Positions 1 to 8,086 are shown, counted from the stretch's first letter. The stretch is 64,000 bases of DNA from Butyrivibrio proteoclasticus (GCF_900115735.1 NZ_FOXO01000008.1:62001-126000); one strand, 5' to 3'. Notes: a model not told the origin generated them from the letters alone. Numbers and translations: made by a program.

Positions 1-3
1 CTG

Positions 4-186
4 TTATGAAAATTTATTATTGGCTTTATCATATGTGTAACCGATAGCATTTAGCTTGGATACTATTTCTTGTAATTCATCATTTGAAATATCAAGGCCT
101 TCAGAAAGCGCTTCGAGATTTCCATATTCATCTCTGAGTTTCATGTTGATAAAACTAAGTAGCATTACGGGATCCTGTGGAATCAT
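4..186 (-). CDS. DUF4250 family small protein
   Basis: Sixty-residue protein that I recognise as DUF4250, a family of unknown function common in anaerobic Firmicutes. The family hallmark is the opening MIPQDPVMLLSFINMKLRD, followed by a short helical region in which residues about 25-50 could form a helix-turn-helix-like fold. The frame stays open upstream to position 234, but the ATG at 186 is the likely start because AAAGGAG lies 7 nt before it and the family begins at MIPQDP. It is transcribed away from the polysaccharide operon and shares no obvious function with it. Confidence 0.8.
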   Translation of the reverse strand: MIPQDPVMLLSFINMKLRDEYGNLEALSEGLDISNDELQEIVSKLNAIGYTYDKANNKFS

Positions 187-453
187 GATTGTTCTCCTTT
201 GCTCGTTCATACTGTAATCTTGGATGCTATCCATATTGCATTTTACAGTTTATCATCAAGAAAATTCATCATCAAGAATAAGCATTTTTTGGATGTTCAA
301 CAGATTGGTTAAAATTTTATAAATTACCCCCTTATGTTGATACGCCTGAAAATAAAGGTGTATAATTGATTTGAAATATCATATATAATTGTACGGCCAA
401 ACGAAATCGTGTGATATTTTTTAGTATACTACAGCTAAAAAGGTAGATGTTAA
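187..453. other. Divergent intergenic region with operon promoter
   Basis: This AT-rich gap separates the leftward DUF4250 gene from the rightward polysaccharide operon. It holds a good sigma-A-like promoter for the operon (337-366) and about 80 nt of untranslated leader. I see no strong hairpin or riboswitch signature. Confidence 0.6.
337..366 (+). promoter_or_regulatory. Promoter of the exopolysaccharide operon
   Basis: TTGATA at 337-342 and a perfect TATAAT at 361-366 are separated by 18 bp, close to the housekeeping-sigma consensus. The next gene is the cpsB-like gene at 454. Confidence 0.65.
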
Positions 454-1179
454 ATGCAGACTTGTATTGATATTCATTGTCATGTAATGCCAGGAGTTGA
501 TGATGGTTCGCCTGATATGGAAACGAGTCTTAAAATGTTGCAGATAGCAGAAAAAGACGGCATTGAAGCCATGATCCTGACACCGCATCACAAACCTATG
601 CATCACAATGTAAGCCCTGCACATAATGAAGCTTACAAAGAATCTCTAAAAAGTCAGGCTAAAGAAATTGGCTTAAGGATAAATCTTTATTCCGGAAACG
701 AAATATACTACAGTGAAACGGCCTTTGAAGAGCTTGAAGAGGGGAAGATATGTACCCTGGCTGGATCAGATTATGTACTTGTTGAGTTTCATCCAACCAA
801 TCCCTATAAAGCAATTCATAATGCCATATATCAGATTTTGGGGGCAGGGTATATTCCCATTATTGCCCATGTAGAAAGATATAGTGAAATAGTATCGCAC
901 CCTTCTTATATAGAAGAACTTATAAGTATGGGATGTTATATACAGGTAAATGCATCAAGCGTAATGGGAAAATATGGTTTTGGAATTGCTCATTTTACGA
1001 AGAAACTATTAAAAAAACACCTTGTTCATTTTGTTGCATCCGATGCGCATGATACCCAAAAAAGAGCGCCGCTTTTACAAGATTGCAGGAATTATGTAGA
1101 TAAAAAAATAGGTGCTGAATATGGACAAAAGATATTTTGGGAAAATCCTGTAAGAGTACTTGAAAATAAGATGATCTAA
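454..1179 (+). CDS. cpsB: CpsB/Wzb-type PHP tyrosine-protein phosphatase
   Basis: Manganese-dependent protein-tyrosine phosphatase of the PHP fold, expected to dephosphorylate the tyrosine tail of the CpsD-like kinase two genes downstream and so tune exopolysaccharide length and export. The 241 residues match the family's usual size. Visible metal-site motifs are DIHCHVMPGVDDG at residues 6-18, the TPHH motif near 43-46, an HVERY motif near 140 and SDAHD near 196. The start at 454 is preceded by a weak AAGGTAG. It is the first gene of an operon with cpsC, cpsD, LCP and sugar transferase genes, driven by the promoter at 337-366. The assignment by motif and context is firm; the exact polymer is unknown. 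Confidence 0.9.
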   Translation: MQTCIDIHCHVMPGVDDGSPDMETSLKMLQIAEKDGIEAMILTPHHKPMHHNVSPAHNEAYKESLKSQAKEIGLRINLYSGNEIYYSETAFEELEEGKICTLAGSDYVLVEFHPTNPYKAIHNAIYQILGAGYIPIIAHVERYSEIVSHPSYIEELISMGCYIQVNASSVMGKYGFGIAHFTKKLLKKHLVHFVASDAHDTQKRAPLLQDCRNYVDKKIGAEYGQKIFWENPVRVLENKMI

Positions 1180-1216
1180 ACTTCGCAACTGATAATTAGC
1201 GTCAGGGAGATTTAGT

Positions 1217-1945
1217 GTGAACAAAAGAGATGACATTATTGAAATTAATCTTGGGGAACTGTTTGCAATCCTTTTAGGAAGAGCGTTTTTAATCATAAGC
1301 TCGGGGATATTTTTTGCCCTAGCGGGATTGTTTGTAAGTAAATTTGTGCTGCATCCTATTTATGAGTCCACAACTAAGATTTACATACTTAACAAAGAAG
1401 AAAATCAAACAGTTACATATTCGGACGTGCAGATATCTACGCAGCTCACTCAGGACTATGCAGAGCTTATTAAGAGCAGATATGTTTTAGAAGAGGTTAT
1501 ACAGAGGCTTAATCTTATTGAAATGGACTATAAGGATCTGGCGGATGTTTTGAGGGTAGATACTCCATCTGATACCAGAATTGTTGCTATTACAGTCAAA
1601 GATGAAGATCCATTGATGGCCATGAAGATTGCAAACTGTATCCGCGAGGTCGCAAGTGAACATATCACAAACGTTATGGATATTGACGCTATCAATGTGG
1701 CGGAAACTGCCAATGTTCCTACTGAAAAGGCAAGTCCAAGTGTGGGAAAATGGGCTGCTTTTTCCGGATTTATCGGAGCTGTGATCATGGCCTTTTTTGT
1801 AATACTTGGGTACCTTTTGGATGACACAATAAAGAGTAACGATGATGTGGAAAGATATCTTGGTCTTAGCACATTGGCACTGGTTCCTTTGACAGTTGAG
1901 GAACAGGATAAGAAAAAGGCAAAGAAGAACGCCAAGAAAAAATAA
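1217..1945 (+). CDS. cpsC: CpsC/Wzz-type chain-length determinant (BY-kinase activator)
   Basis: Membrane protein of 242 residues with the two-helix Wzz architecture: a first membrane segment near residues 22-42 (FLIISSGIFFALAGLFVSKF), an extracytoplasmic alpha/beta domain containing YESTTKIYI, and a second membrane segment near 176-200 after the PxxP-like region TEKASPSVGKW. In Firmicutes this protein activates the separate CpsD kinase, here the next gene 12 bp away. The start is GTG at 1217 with a GGGAG site. The lysine-rich tail (KKKAKKNAKKK) is cytoplasmic and could contact the kinase or membrane. Family membership is clear. Confidence 0.88.
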   Translation: MNKRDDIIEINLGELFAILLGRAFLIISSGIFFALAGLFVSKFVLHPIYESTTKIYILNKEENQTVTYSDVQISTQLTQDYAELIKSRYVLEEVIQRLNLIEMDYKDLADVLRVDTPSDTRIVAITVKDEDPLMAMKIANCIREVASEHITNVMDIDAINVAETANVPTEKASPSVGKWAAFSGFIGAVIMAFFVILGYLLDDTIKSNDDVERYLGLSTLALVPLTVEEQDKKKAKKNAKKK

Positions 1946-1957
1946 ATTGGGGGTTAT

Positions 1958-2785
1958 ATGCAGAGCGCGAAGCTTCATTTTAGCCAGTCAGAAAACAATT
2001 ATCAGATAAAAGAAGCATACAAGACCTTGCGAAGCAACATTGAGTTCAGTGGTCAGAATGTGAGAATCATTTCTGTGACAAGCTGTACGCCCGGTGAAGG
2101 GAAAACAACTGTTGCCATGGCTCTTGCAAGAGCTTTCGCAGAGGCTGGAAAAAAGACAATTCTTGTAGATGCAGATATGAGAAAGTCAGTACTTGTCGGA
2201 AGGTACAGAACAGGATCAGTCAGACTTGGACTTACCCACTGTCTTGTAGGAAGAGAGAGACTTTCGAGTGTTATCTGTGAGACGGATACGCCAAATCTTT
2301 ATGTTGTATTTAGTGGACCTGTACCACCCAATCCAAGTGAACTTCTTGGGGGAAAGATTTTTGAGAAAGTACTTGAAAACATGAAACAGGTCTTTGACTA
2401 CGTGATAATAGACACTCCGCCTCTTGGAAGTGTTATTGACGCGGCCGTTGTGTCAAAACTGTGTGACGGCACAGTGATGGTAATTGAGAGCAATTCAATA
2501 AGCTATAGATTTGTTCAGAGGGTAAAAGATCAGCTGGATAAAGCAGGAGCTAAGATTCTGGGAGTTGTACTTAATAAAGTTGATATTTCCGGAAAAGGCT
2601 ATTATGGCCATTATGGGAATTATTATGGCAAGTATTATGGTAAGTATTATGGCAAGTACTACGGAAAATACGGCGAGGATACAGCTGAAAACCAGCCAAG
2701 GCCTAAGCCGGCAGAGCCATCGCCACCTGACGATGATGATCTTGAGGAACTGAATTATCTTGCCGGTGTTACCAGAAAAGACTGA
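1958..2785 (+). CDS. cpsD: CpsD-type bacterial tyrosine kinase
   Basis: Cytoplasmic BY-kinase that autophosphorylates a C-terminal tyrosine cluster and works with the CpsC-like membrane activator. The kinase core shows Walker A (TPGEGKTT, about residues 46-53), Walker A' (ILVDADMRKS, about 68-77) and Walker B (VIIDTPP, about 149-155). The tail from about residue 213 to 242 is unusual: it is a low-complexity run built on YYGK/YYGN units with more than ten tyrosines, encoded by 12-bp DNA repeats, followed by an acidic and proline-rich end. Kinases of this family usually carry only a few tail tyrosines in a looser cluster. Its phosphatase (cpsB) and activator (cpsC) precede it in the same operon. 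Confidence 0.9.
   Translation: MQSAKLHFSQSENNYQIKEAYKTLRSNIEFSGQNVRIISVTSCTPGEGKTTVAMALARAFAEAGKKTILVDADMRKSVLVGRYRTGSVRLGLTHCLVGRERLSSVICETDTPNLYVVFSGPVPPNPSELLGGKIFEKVLENMKQVFDYVIIDTPPLGSVIDAAVVSKLCDGTVMVIESNSISYRFVQRVKDQLDKAGAKILGVVLNKVDISGKGYYGHYGNYYGKYYGKYYGKYYGKYGEDTAENQPRPKPAEPSPPDDDDLEELNYLAGVTRKD
2600..2672 (+). repeat. 12-bp tandem repeats encoding the tyrosine tail
   Basis: In-frame imperfect tandem repeats of TATTATGGCAAG encode successive YYGK units in the CpsD-like kinase. The units differ mainly at third codon positions, so the array is older than the 75-bp repeats in the nearby coiled-coil gene, yet it could still vary in copy number. Confidence 0.7.
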
Positions 2786-2803
2786 TTTTTATTGGAGGAG
2801 CAG

Positions 2804-3277
2804 GTGAAAGGAAACATTTTAGGAATACTTTTTACCATATTGAGTGGGGTGCTGATAGCGCTTATTGTGCTTGCCTACGGAAGAAGTGACAGGATAGCAC
2901 CTGAGTTCAGGTTTTCGGCTCTTAATCTGACTTACGATTCATCGACTGAAGATAAGGATCTGCTTGTTGGAATAAATGCGTATGATTCCGTTGATGGAGA
3001 CCTTACTGATAGAATCGTTGTGGAAAAAGTAGTTTTGAACAGGGAAGCCGGTACAGCGGTTGTATACTACGCTGTTGCAGATTATAGCGGAAATGTGACA
3101 AAACAGTCCAGAGTATTTCCGGCGGATATAAAAGATATGGAAAATAATGGAGATACCGTGGAAGTTATGGAGGATAGTCTTTTTAGTAATATGGGGCTTA
3201 ATGTCGAAAGTGAGGCAGACCAAGAAAGCAGTGAGGGAGTTTCAACAGAGGGCATATCAACAGAAAGTGGCAACTAG
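2804..3277 (+). CDS. Membrane-anchored Ig-like (DUF5011-type) protein
   Basis: Protein of 157 residues with one N-terminal membrane segment (residues about 5-24, LGILFTILSGVLIALIVLAY) and an extracytoplasmic domain. The stretch YDSVDGDLTDRIVV followed by VVYYAVADYSGNVTKQ is the typical DUF5011/Ig-like beta-sandwich seen in bacterial surface proteins. The tail is rich in Ser, Glu and Thr. I prefer GTG at 2804, because GGAGGAG sits just before it, over TTG at 2792, which would overlap that site. Position between the kinase and the LCP gene implies a structural or scaffold role at the polymer export site; that role is inference. Confidence 0.65.
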   Translation: MKGNILGILFTILSGVLIALIVLAYGRSDRIAPEFRFSALNLTYDSSTEDKDLLVGINAYDSVDGDLTDRIVVEKVVLNREAGTAVVYYAVADYSGNVTKQSRVFPADIKDMENNGDTVEVMEDSLFSNMGLNVESEADQESSEGVSTEGISTESGN

Positions 3278-3288
3278 GAGCGATTGAA

Positions 3289-4347
3289 ATGCGAGGAGCA
3301 GGTAAGGTTTTTATCATAATCTGGGCAGTTCTGATGACGGTAACGACTCTCGGATTTGCCGGATTTGAAGTAATGAGAATACTTGGAAAATCAAATCTTG
3401 TTTCTAAATCTGCGACATCAACACCTATGATGACGCAGATGGATATGTCTGCATATGAAAACACAGGTACTTATTGGGAAGATGACTGGGTTCAATACAA
3501 TGGAAATGTCTACGATTACAATGATGATATTACAACTTTTTTGATAATGGGAATTGATAAAGATGATGAAACAGTTGTAAAGGTTGAAGAAGGAACTGAT
3601 GGAGGGCAGGCAGATGCGTTGTTTCTTTTGGTACTGAATCCACGTGATAAGTCAATAAAAGTAATTGGAATTAATAGAAACAGCATGACCGACGTAGATG
3701 TTTACGATGAATATGGAAGATACATGACAACTGTTATAGCACAGATTGCAACACAGCATGGCTTTGGAAATGGTATGGAAGAGAGCTGTGGTTATCAGGT
3801 CAAAGCTGTTTCAAATATGTTTTACCAGCTTCCGATTCATGGCTATGCGGCTATTAATATGAGCGCCATCCCGATAATAAATGATCAGGTTGGAGGTGTT
3901 GATGTAACTGTTTTGGAGGACCTTACCAAATGGGATAAATCGCTGAAAGAGGGAGCACAGGTCCATCTGGTAGGAGATAGCGCTTTTTACTATGTTAAAG
4001 CCAGAGATGTACATGTTTTTGGCTCAAATGAGAATAGACTTGAGAGACAGAGACAGTATCTTAAGGGATTTATAGATGCTGCAAGAGAGACAACCAAGGA
4101 GAATAACAATGCGGCGGTGGAGCTCTTTTCGGCTATAAACAACAAAATGGTGACCAATATAACTGCAGATGAGATAAGCTATCTGGCACCATATATCTCT
4201 TCATTTAGCTTTAGTTCTGATGACATTATTACTATAAAAGGTGAAAACGTGAAAAATGGAAAGTTCGAAGAGTTTTATGTAGATGATGATGATCTTTATA
4301 AAACGATAATAGACATTTTTTATGAAAAAATTGATGTAGCGGGCTAA
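3289..4347 (+). CDS. LytR-CpsA-Psr (LCP) family protein
   Basis: Probable LCP phosphotransferase, the family that moves lipid-linked polymers onto the peptidoglycan at the outer face of the membrane. The 352 residues comprise an N-terminal membrane anchor (about 7-28) and an LCP domain. Family landmarks are FLIMGIDKDD near 84, ADALFLLVLNP near 110, VIGINRNSMTDV near 125 (the position of the usual PRDT-like motif) and NRLERQRQYLKGF near 248 (the usual RxRRQQ-like motif). The second residue of the PRDT motif is kept as Arg but the following Asp is Asn. It follows the kinase genes and probably attaches the exopolysaccharide. Confidence 0.85.
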   Translation: MRGAGKVFIIIWAVLMTVTTLGFAGFEVMRILGKSNLVSKSATSTPMMTQMDMSAYENTGTYWEDDWVQYNGNVYDYNDDITTFLIMGIDKDDETVVKVEEGTDGGQADALFLLVLNPRDKSIKVIGINRNSMTDVDVYDEYGRYMTTVIAQIATQHGFGNGMEESCGYQVKAVSNMFYQLPIHGYAAINMSAIPIINDQVGGVDVTVLEDLTKWDKSLKEGAQVHLVGDSAFYYVKARDVHVFGSNENRLERQRQYLKGFIDAARETTKENNNAAVELFSAINNKMVTNITADEISYLAPYISSFSFSSDDIITIKGENVKNGKFEEFYVDDDDLYKTIIDIFYEKIDVAG

Positions 4348-4351
4348 ATTA

Positions 4352-5119
4352 ATGAATAAAACTAGACGATATATTGATATATACAGGAAAGCTGTTAAAA
4401 GTCTTTTTTTGGCATTGCTTTTTTTGCTGATAGTAACAGGGTGTGGGCAAAACAGGGAAATTGTCGGTACTTCAGAGAACGGCGGACCACTCATAGATTT
4501 AGCAAAACTAAAAAATGACAACAGAGACATCTTTGCGTGGATTTATGTTCCCGGGACTTCGATCAATGGACCACTTCTTCAGAATGCTGATGGTGATGAC
4601 AGTTTCTATGCCACTCATAATGTGGCTAAAGAGCCTGATGCCGCTGGGAGCTATTATATAGAAGCTGCCAATATGTCTGATATGTGTGATTTTAACGAAG
4701 TAGTCCATGGAGTACCAACAGAGGAACTGAGCAAATTCCTTGACAGAAGTTATTTTGAAGATCAGCAGTACATACATGTATATATGGAAGGAAATTCCCT
4801 GATTTATTATATTATTGCGGCTTATACCAGAGAAAACACAAGGCTCTTGGAACAGTACGATTTTTCCTATGCGTCAGGCTGCCAGCAGTTCATTGATGAG
4901 ATTTATTCCGGAAGAACTATGAGCAAAAACATAAGACCCGGATGGGAAACAGGCCTTGAACCAAGTCATTTTCTTTTGACATTTACATCGGACGATAGCG
5001 ACAGACAGATTGTGGTGATCGGATGTCTGATAGGAGATGCGGCAGGTAAGATTGATCGGGAAGTTGACTGGGGAAATCCGGAAGAGGACTTTTCCTTAAT
5101 AGGTTGGAGTAATCCATGA
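4352..5119 (+). CDS. Sortase B-like lipoprotein lacking the catalytic Cys
   Basis: The fold of class B sortases is visible from the opening LKNDNRDIFAWIYVPGTSIN (the usual alpha/beta start) through to the end. The strand that should carry the LSTC active site instead reads LLTFTSDDSDRQIVVIG, so the nucleophilic Cys is Thr; the downstream Arg (DRQ) is kept. The His region normally reading YGHN reads VVHGVP. Residues 1-32 form a hydrophobic leader ending in a lipobox-like IVTGC, so the protein is probably a lipoprotein. It is therefore likely an inactive sortase-fold protein used for binding or scaffolding. Its place between the LCP and coiled-coil genes links it to polymer assembly. Confidence 0.65.
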   Translation: MNKTRRYIDIYRKAVKSLFLALLFLLIVTGCGQNREIVGTSENGGPLIDLAKLKNDNRDIFAWIYVPGTSINGPLLQNADGDDSFYATHNVAKEPDAAGSYYIEAANMSDMCDFNEVVHGVPTEELSKFLDRSYFEDQQYIHVYMEGNSLIYYIIAAYTRENTRLLEQYDFSYASGCQQFIDEIYSGRTMSKNIRPGWETGLEPSHFLLTFTSDDSDRQIVVIGCLIGDAAGKIDREVDWGNPEEDFSLIGWSNP

Positions 5120-5209
5120 GTTGGCAAAAGAGCCGTAAAAGGCGCGTTTCATGTTGGATAAAGATAGCTAAGGTGTGTTTTGTGTGAAAGTGTATGGAGG
5201 CAAATTATT

Positions 5210-6292
5210 ATGAAGAGAATTCTTGCTCTCACAGTTGCAGGTGTCTTGCTTGCAGGCTCATCATTAAATGTATGTGCAGCAGACAGTACTAATAGTACGG
5301 GATCAAATAGTGTTACTACAGATGACCTGATGGAGCAGATTGAAGAGATGCAGTCGACCCTTGAAAAAGCTATAAAGGACAGTGAAAGCAGCTCAAAAAA
5401 GGAGATAACAACTCTTCGTGAAAGTGTTGCTACATTGCGAGAAAATGTAGTAACCACGCAGGAAAAGATCCTGAGTCTCAAGGAGGAGATTGCAAAGCTT
5501 GAGAGCAGTGAGAGTACTAATACCCAAAAAATACAAGAGCTGAATAACAAGATGGCTGAGTATGAAAAAAAGCTTGAGAGCAGTGAGAGTACTAATACCC
5601 AAAAAATACAAGAGCTGTATAACAAGATGGCTGAGTATGAAAAAAAGCTTGAGAGCAGTCAGAGTACTAATACCCAAAAAATACAAGAGCTGAATAACGA
5701 GATGGCTGAGTATGAAAAAAAGCTTACAGAGTATGAAGAAGAACTATACGTAAATACAGCTCAGCTTGCCAAGCTTACAACTGAAGTTCAGAATCTTACC
5801 AATGCTATCTATGCAGGTGGCGGAAAGAGCTCAGGGTCATCCGGTGGTTCTGGCAGCTCAGGTGGAGGAAGTTCTTCAAATGCAAATGATTTTTATAAGA
5901 GAAATAATATTGTCGGCTACGGATCAACAATTGTTGGACAGGGTGGACACGTTGAAATCAACGGCGGAAAGAGCAATGTGACATTTGTTCTTACTCCTGC
6001 TGAAGGTGGGCAGGTTACAGCAGCTAGCGGCTTCTCAGCTGGTCTTGGTGGAGAACTTCTCGGCATTGTAAATACAAGTTCTCCCGGAGCTGCATTTAAG
6101 ACAGCGAAGGTTAACTTCTATGTAAGTGGAGTAAATGAAGGAGACAATATCGCAGTTTATCAGCTTCAGGGAAGCAAATGGATACAACTTCCTGTTGTTG
6201 AGACAAGAAAGGACCATGTCGTTGTTAATATGACAAGACATGGCACGATAGCATTTATAAGAGTTCCGGTTCTTGCTTACGCGACAAATTGA
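5210..6292 (+). CDS. Secreted coiled-coil repeat protein
   Basis: Exported protein of 360 residues. It has a signal peptide (MKRILALTVAGVLLAGSS...CAA), a long coiled coil (about 35-200) with three nearly identical 25-residue repeats (unit LESSESTNTQKIQELNNKM then AEYEKK), a Gly/Ser linker (about 205-222) and a globular C-terminal domain of about 135 residues. The C-terminal domain has no family I can name, but its general plan resembles the secreted protein at 50,726. The ATG at 5210 is chosen because GGAGG precedes it and the signal peptide begins there. No sortase motif or membrane anchor is seen at the C-terminus, so attachment to the cell, if any, is noncovalent. Confidence 0.7.
   Translation: MKRILALTVAGVLLAGSSLNVCAADSTNSTGSNSVTTDDLMEQIEEMQSTLEKAIKDSESSSKKEITTLRESVATLRENVVTTQEKILSLKEEIAKLESSESTNTQKIQELNNKMAEYEKKLESSESTNTQKIQELYNKMAEYEKKLESSQSTNTQKIQELNNEMAEYEKKLTEYEEELYVNTAQLAKLTTEVQNLTNAIYAGGGKSSGSSGGSGSSGGGSSSNANDFYKRNNIVGYGSTIVGQGGHVEINGGKSNVTFVLTPAEGGQVTAASGFSAGLGGELLGIVNTSSPGAAFKTAKVNFYVSGVNEGDNIAVYQLQGSKWIQLPVVETRKDHVVVNMTRHGTIAFIRVPVLAYATN
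5498..5722 (+). repeat. Three 75-bp tandem repeats in coiled-coil gene
   Basis: Copies lie at 5498-5572, 5573-5647 and 5648-5722. Copies 1 and 2 differ at one base (an Asn codon AAT versus TAT) and copy 3 differs from copy 1 at two (GAG to CAG and AAG to GAG). Near identity at the DNA level indicates recent duplication. Each copy adds 25 residues, so length could change by slipped replication or recombination without breaking the frame. Confidence 0.95.
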
Positions 6293-6338
6293 TACTAAAG
6301 AAAAGCTGTTATTTTTCGACCTATGAGGGGGCTAATAC

Positions 6339-7040
6339 ATGGCAAAAGCTTTAACGGTACCGGTAAGAGTAGAACGGGTTTTGGCTGGTAAAAAGATAAT
6401 TGAGCTTAATTTTCAGGAAATCTATGATCATAAGCCCAACATTTATAAATGGATAAAGAGGGTGTTTGATATAGTCGCATCCAGCGTTGCGTTGATTATC
6501 CTCTCTCCAGTGTTTATATTGACGGCGATTGCCATTTTTCTTGAAGATGGCGGACCTGTTTTCTTTACCCAGCAAAGAGCTGGCAAAGATATGAAAAGTT
6601 TTAAGATTTACAAGTTCAGAAGCATGTACAAAAACGCTGAATCCCAGTTTGAAAGGATGCAGTCACAGAACGAGCAGACAGGACATGCGTTCAAGATAAA
6701 AAATGACCCAAGAGTTACTCATGTTGGCAAGTTTATCAGACGATATTCCATAGATGAACTGCCTCAGCTTTTCAATGTTATCAAAGGCGATATGAGTATT
6801 GTAGGACCAAGACCAATACTTACTACCCAAATGGAAGAATGTAACGCGTATGAAAAGCAGAGAACCATTGTAAAGCCAGGACTTACCTGTTACTGGCAGG
6901 TGTGTGGCAGAGCAAAGATCAAATGGGATAAGTGGGTAGAACTTGATCTTAGGTACATTGAGGACATGAGCATAGCAAAAGATATAGAGCTTATATTTCG
7001 TACGTTCCCAGCCATCTTCGGCCAGGACGGAGCGTATTGA
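6339..7040 (+). CDS. Undecaprenyl-phosphate sugar phosphotransferase
   Basis: Initiating sugar-1-phosphate transferase of the bacterial sugar transferase family (WbaP/CpsE catalytic domain type), loading the first sugar onto undecaprenyl phosphate. In 233 residues it has one membrane or re-entrant helix near 45-66 (VASSVALIILSPVFILTAIA), then the catalytic motifs KIYKFRSM (about 90-97), DELPQLFNVIKGDMSIVGPR (about 143-162) and KPGLTCYWQVCGR (about 183-195). The five-helix N-terminal region of long WbaP forms is absent, as usual for Firmicutes. It ends the operon and is followed by a strong terminator. The sugar specificity cannot be told from sequence alone. Confidence 0.9.
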   Translation: MAKALTVPVRVERVLAGKKIIELNFQEIYDHKPNIYKWIKRVFDIVASSVALIILSPVFILTAIAIFLEDGGPVFFTQQRAGKDMKSFKIYKFRSMYKNAESQFERMQSQNEQTGHAFKIKNDPRVTHVGKFIRRYSIDELPQLFNVIKGDMSIVGPRPILTTQMEECNAYEKQRTIVKPGLTCYWQVCGRAKIKWDKWVELDLRYIEDMSIAKDIELIFRTFPAIFGQDGAY

Positions 7041-7043
7041 TTA

Positions 7044-7078
7044 TAAAAAAAGCACTTGCATAATGCAGGTGCTTTTTT
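7044..7078 (+). terminator. Rho-independent terminator of the EPS operon
   Basis: Stem AAAAAGCACTTGCA with TGCAGGTGCTTTTTT, about 13 bp with one G-T pair, closes a 3-4 nt loop and ends in a T-run. It directly follows the sugar transferase stop codon. Confidence 0.9.
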
Positions 7079-7080
7079 AG

Positions 7081-7266
7081 GGTATCAGATACCATTCAGT
7101 TAATGATGACTTCTTGAACTAAATTCCAGAAATCCGCATATACTGCGGATTTCGTGAGAATATGAGTTAAGAGTCAACCAAGCCTCATCGACGAAGTCGA
7201 TTTAAATTGGCTTGGTTGATGCATTCTTGAATTGTTGATTCAAGAATGCATAGCAAATGGTATTAT
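7081..7266. repeat. Structured intergenic RNA element, copy 1
   Basis: A highly folded stretch between two convergent genes. Outer arms GATACCATT (7088-7096) and AATGGTATT (7256-7264) enclose a 9-bp hairpin (7130-7138 with 7144-7152) followed by CGTGAGAA, an 11-bp stem (7174-7184 with 7209-7219) capped by ATCGAC-GAA-GTCGAT (7187-7201), and a perfect 13-bp hairpin (7220-7232 with 7238-7250). The copy at 20618-20762 shares the CGTGAGAA and ATCGACGAAGTCGATTT blocks and has compensatory changes in the stems. I know no name for this element. Confidence 0.7.
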
Positions 7267-7271
7267 GGCTA

Positions 7272-8054
7272 TTATTTTTTGAGGTAGGCAGCGTAGTATA
7301 CTGCTCCGACGCAGAGGCCGCCACCTATGATGTTTCCGATGGTTACAGGAATGAGGTTTGTTATAAAGAAACCTGCAAGCGATAGACCATCACCGGAAAT
7401 ACCGTAAAAGGCTGATGTGAGAAGCCCGGCCGGAATGAAGTACATGTTGGCTACGCAGTGCTCAAATCCGCAGATAATAAAGAGCATTACCGGAAGCCAG
7501 AGAGCAAATACCTTTCCTGCAAGTTCATCAGCTGCAAATGAGCACCATACTGCCATGCAGACTAAAACGTTACAGAGGATTCCTCGTAGGAGGCCATCTG
7601 TGAAGCTGATGTTCGACTTTGTAATGGCTGTATTTACGACTGACATAGCCAGTGCATTGTCACCAAAAGAGTAAATGTGACTGAAAGTAGCAAGAGCCGC
7701 TATGATAAAGCCTCCAATCATGTTTCCGAAATAAACGATTACCCAGTTTTTGAGCATTCCTGAAAGTTTGGCTTTACCTGAAAGAACAGGGATTGTTATA
7801 AGACAGTTTCCTGTAAAGAGTTCGGCACCACCAATAAGTACCATGAAAAGACCTATAGGGAATACAACTGAACTGATCATTCTTGCAGATGATGGGTCAG
7901 AAGCAAAACAGGAAGCAATCTGGCTTCCAAGTCCGCCAAGTGCAATAAATGCTCCTGCCATTATTCCAAGTAAAAGAGTTTTTCCAAAGGGTGCGGATGA
8001 TTTGGCTGATCCTGCAGCCTCATATCTTGTAGCAATTTCTGCCGGTGATTTCAT
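7272..8054 (-). CDS. Formate/nitrite transporter (FocA/NirC family)
   Basis: Inner-membrane channel of 260 residues for formate or a similar small anion, matching the FNT family in length and in its six hydrophobic segments. The N-terminal cytoplasmic helix carries the family-typical SPAEIATRYEAAG, and the membrane core includes GAFIALGGLGSQIAS, LFTGNCLI and a late GLLTSAFYG region. Formate export fits a mixed-acid fermenting anaerobe. The ATG at 8054 is preceded by GGGAGG at 7 nt. It is monocistronic and transcribed towards the EPS operon, from which the folded element at 7081-7266 separates it. FocA cannot be told from NirC with confidence; no nitrite reductase or pfl gene is adjacent. Confidence 0.88.
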   Translation of the reverse strand: MKSPAEIATRYEAAGSAKSSAPFGKTLLLGIMAGAFIALGGLGSQIASCFASDPSSARMISSVVFPIGLFMVLIGGAELFTGNCLITIPVLSGKAKLSGMLKNWVIVYFGNMIGGFIIAALATFSHIYSFGDNALAMSVVNTAITKSNISFTDGLLRGILCNVLVCMAVWCSFAADELAGKVFALWLPVMLFIICGFEHCVANMYFIPAGLLTSAFYGISGDGLSLAGFFITNLIPVTIGNIIGGGLCVGAVYYAAYLKK

Positions 8055-8086
8055 ATCTTTTTCCTCCCAAATTAACGTGAAGCTAT

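Noticed and set aside
5149..5686. Minus-strand reading frames opposite the coiled-coil gene
   Set aside because: They mirror the 75-bp repeats of the plus-strand gene, have no ribosome binding site and encode no recognisable protein.
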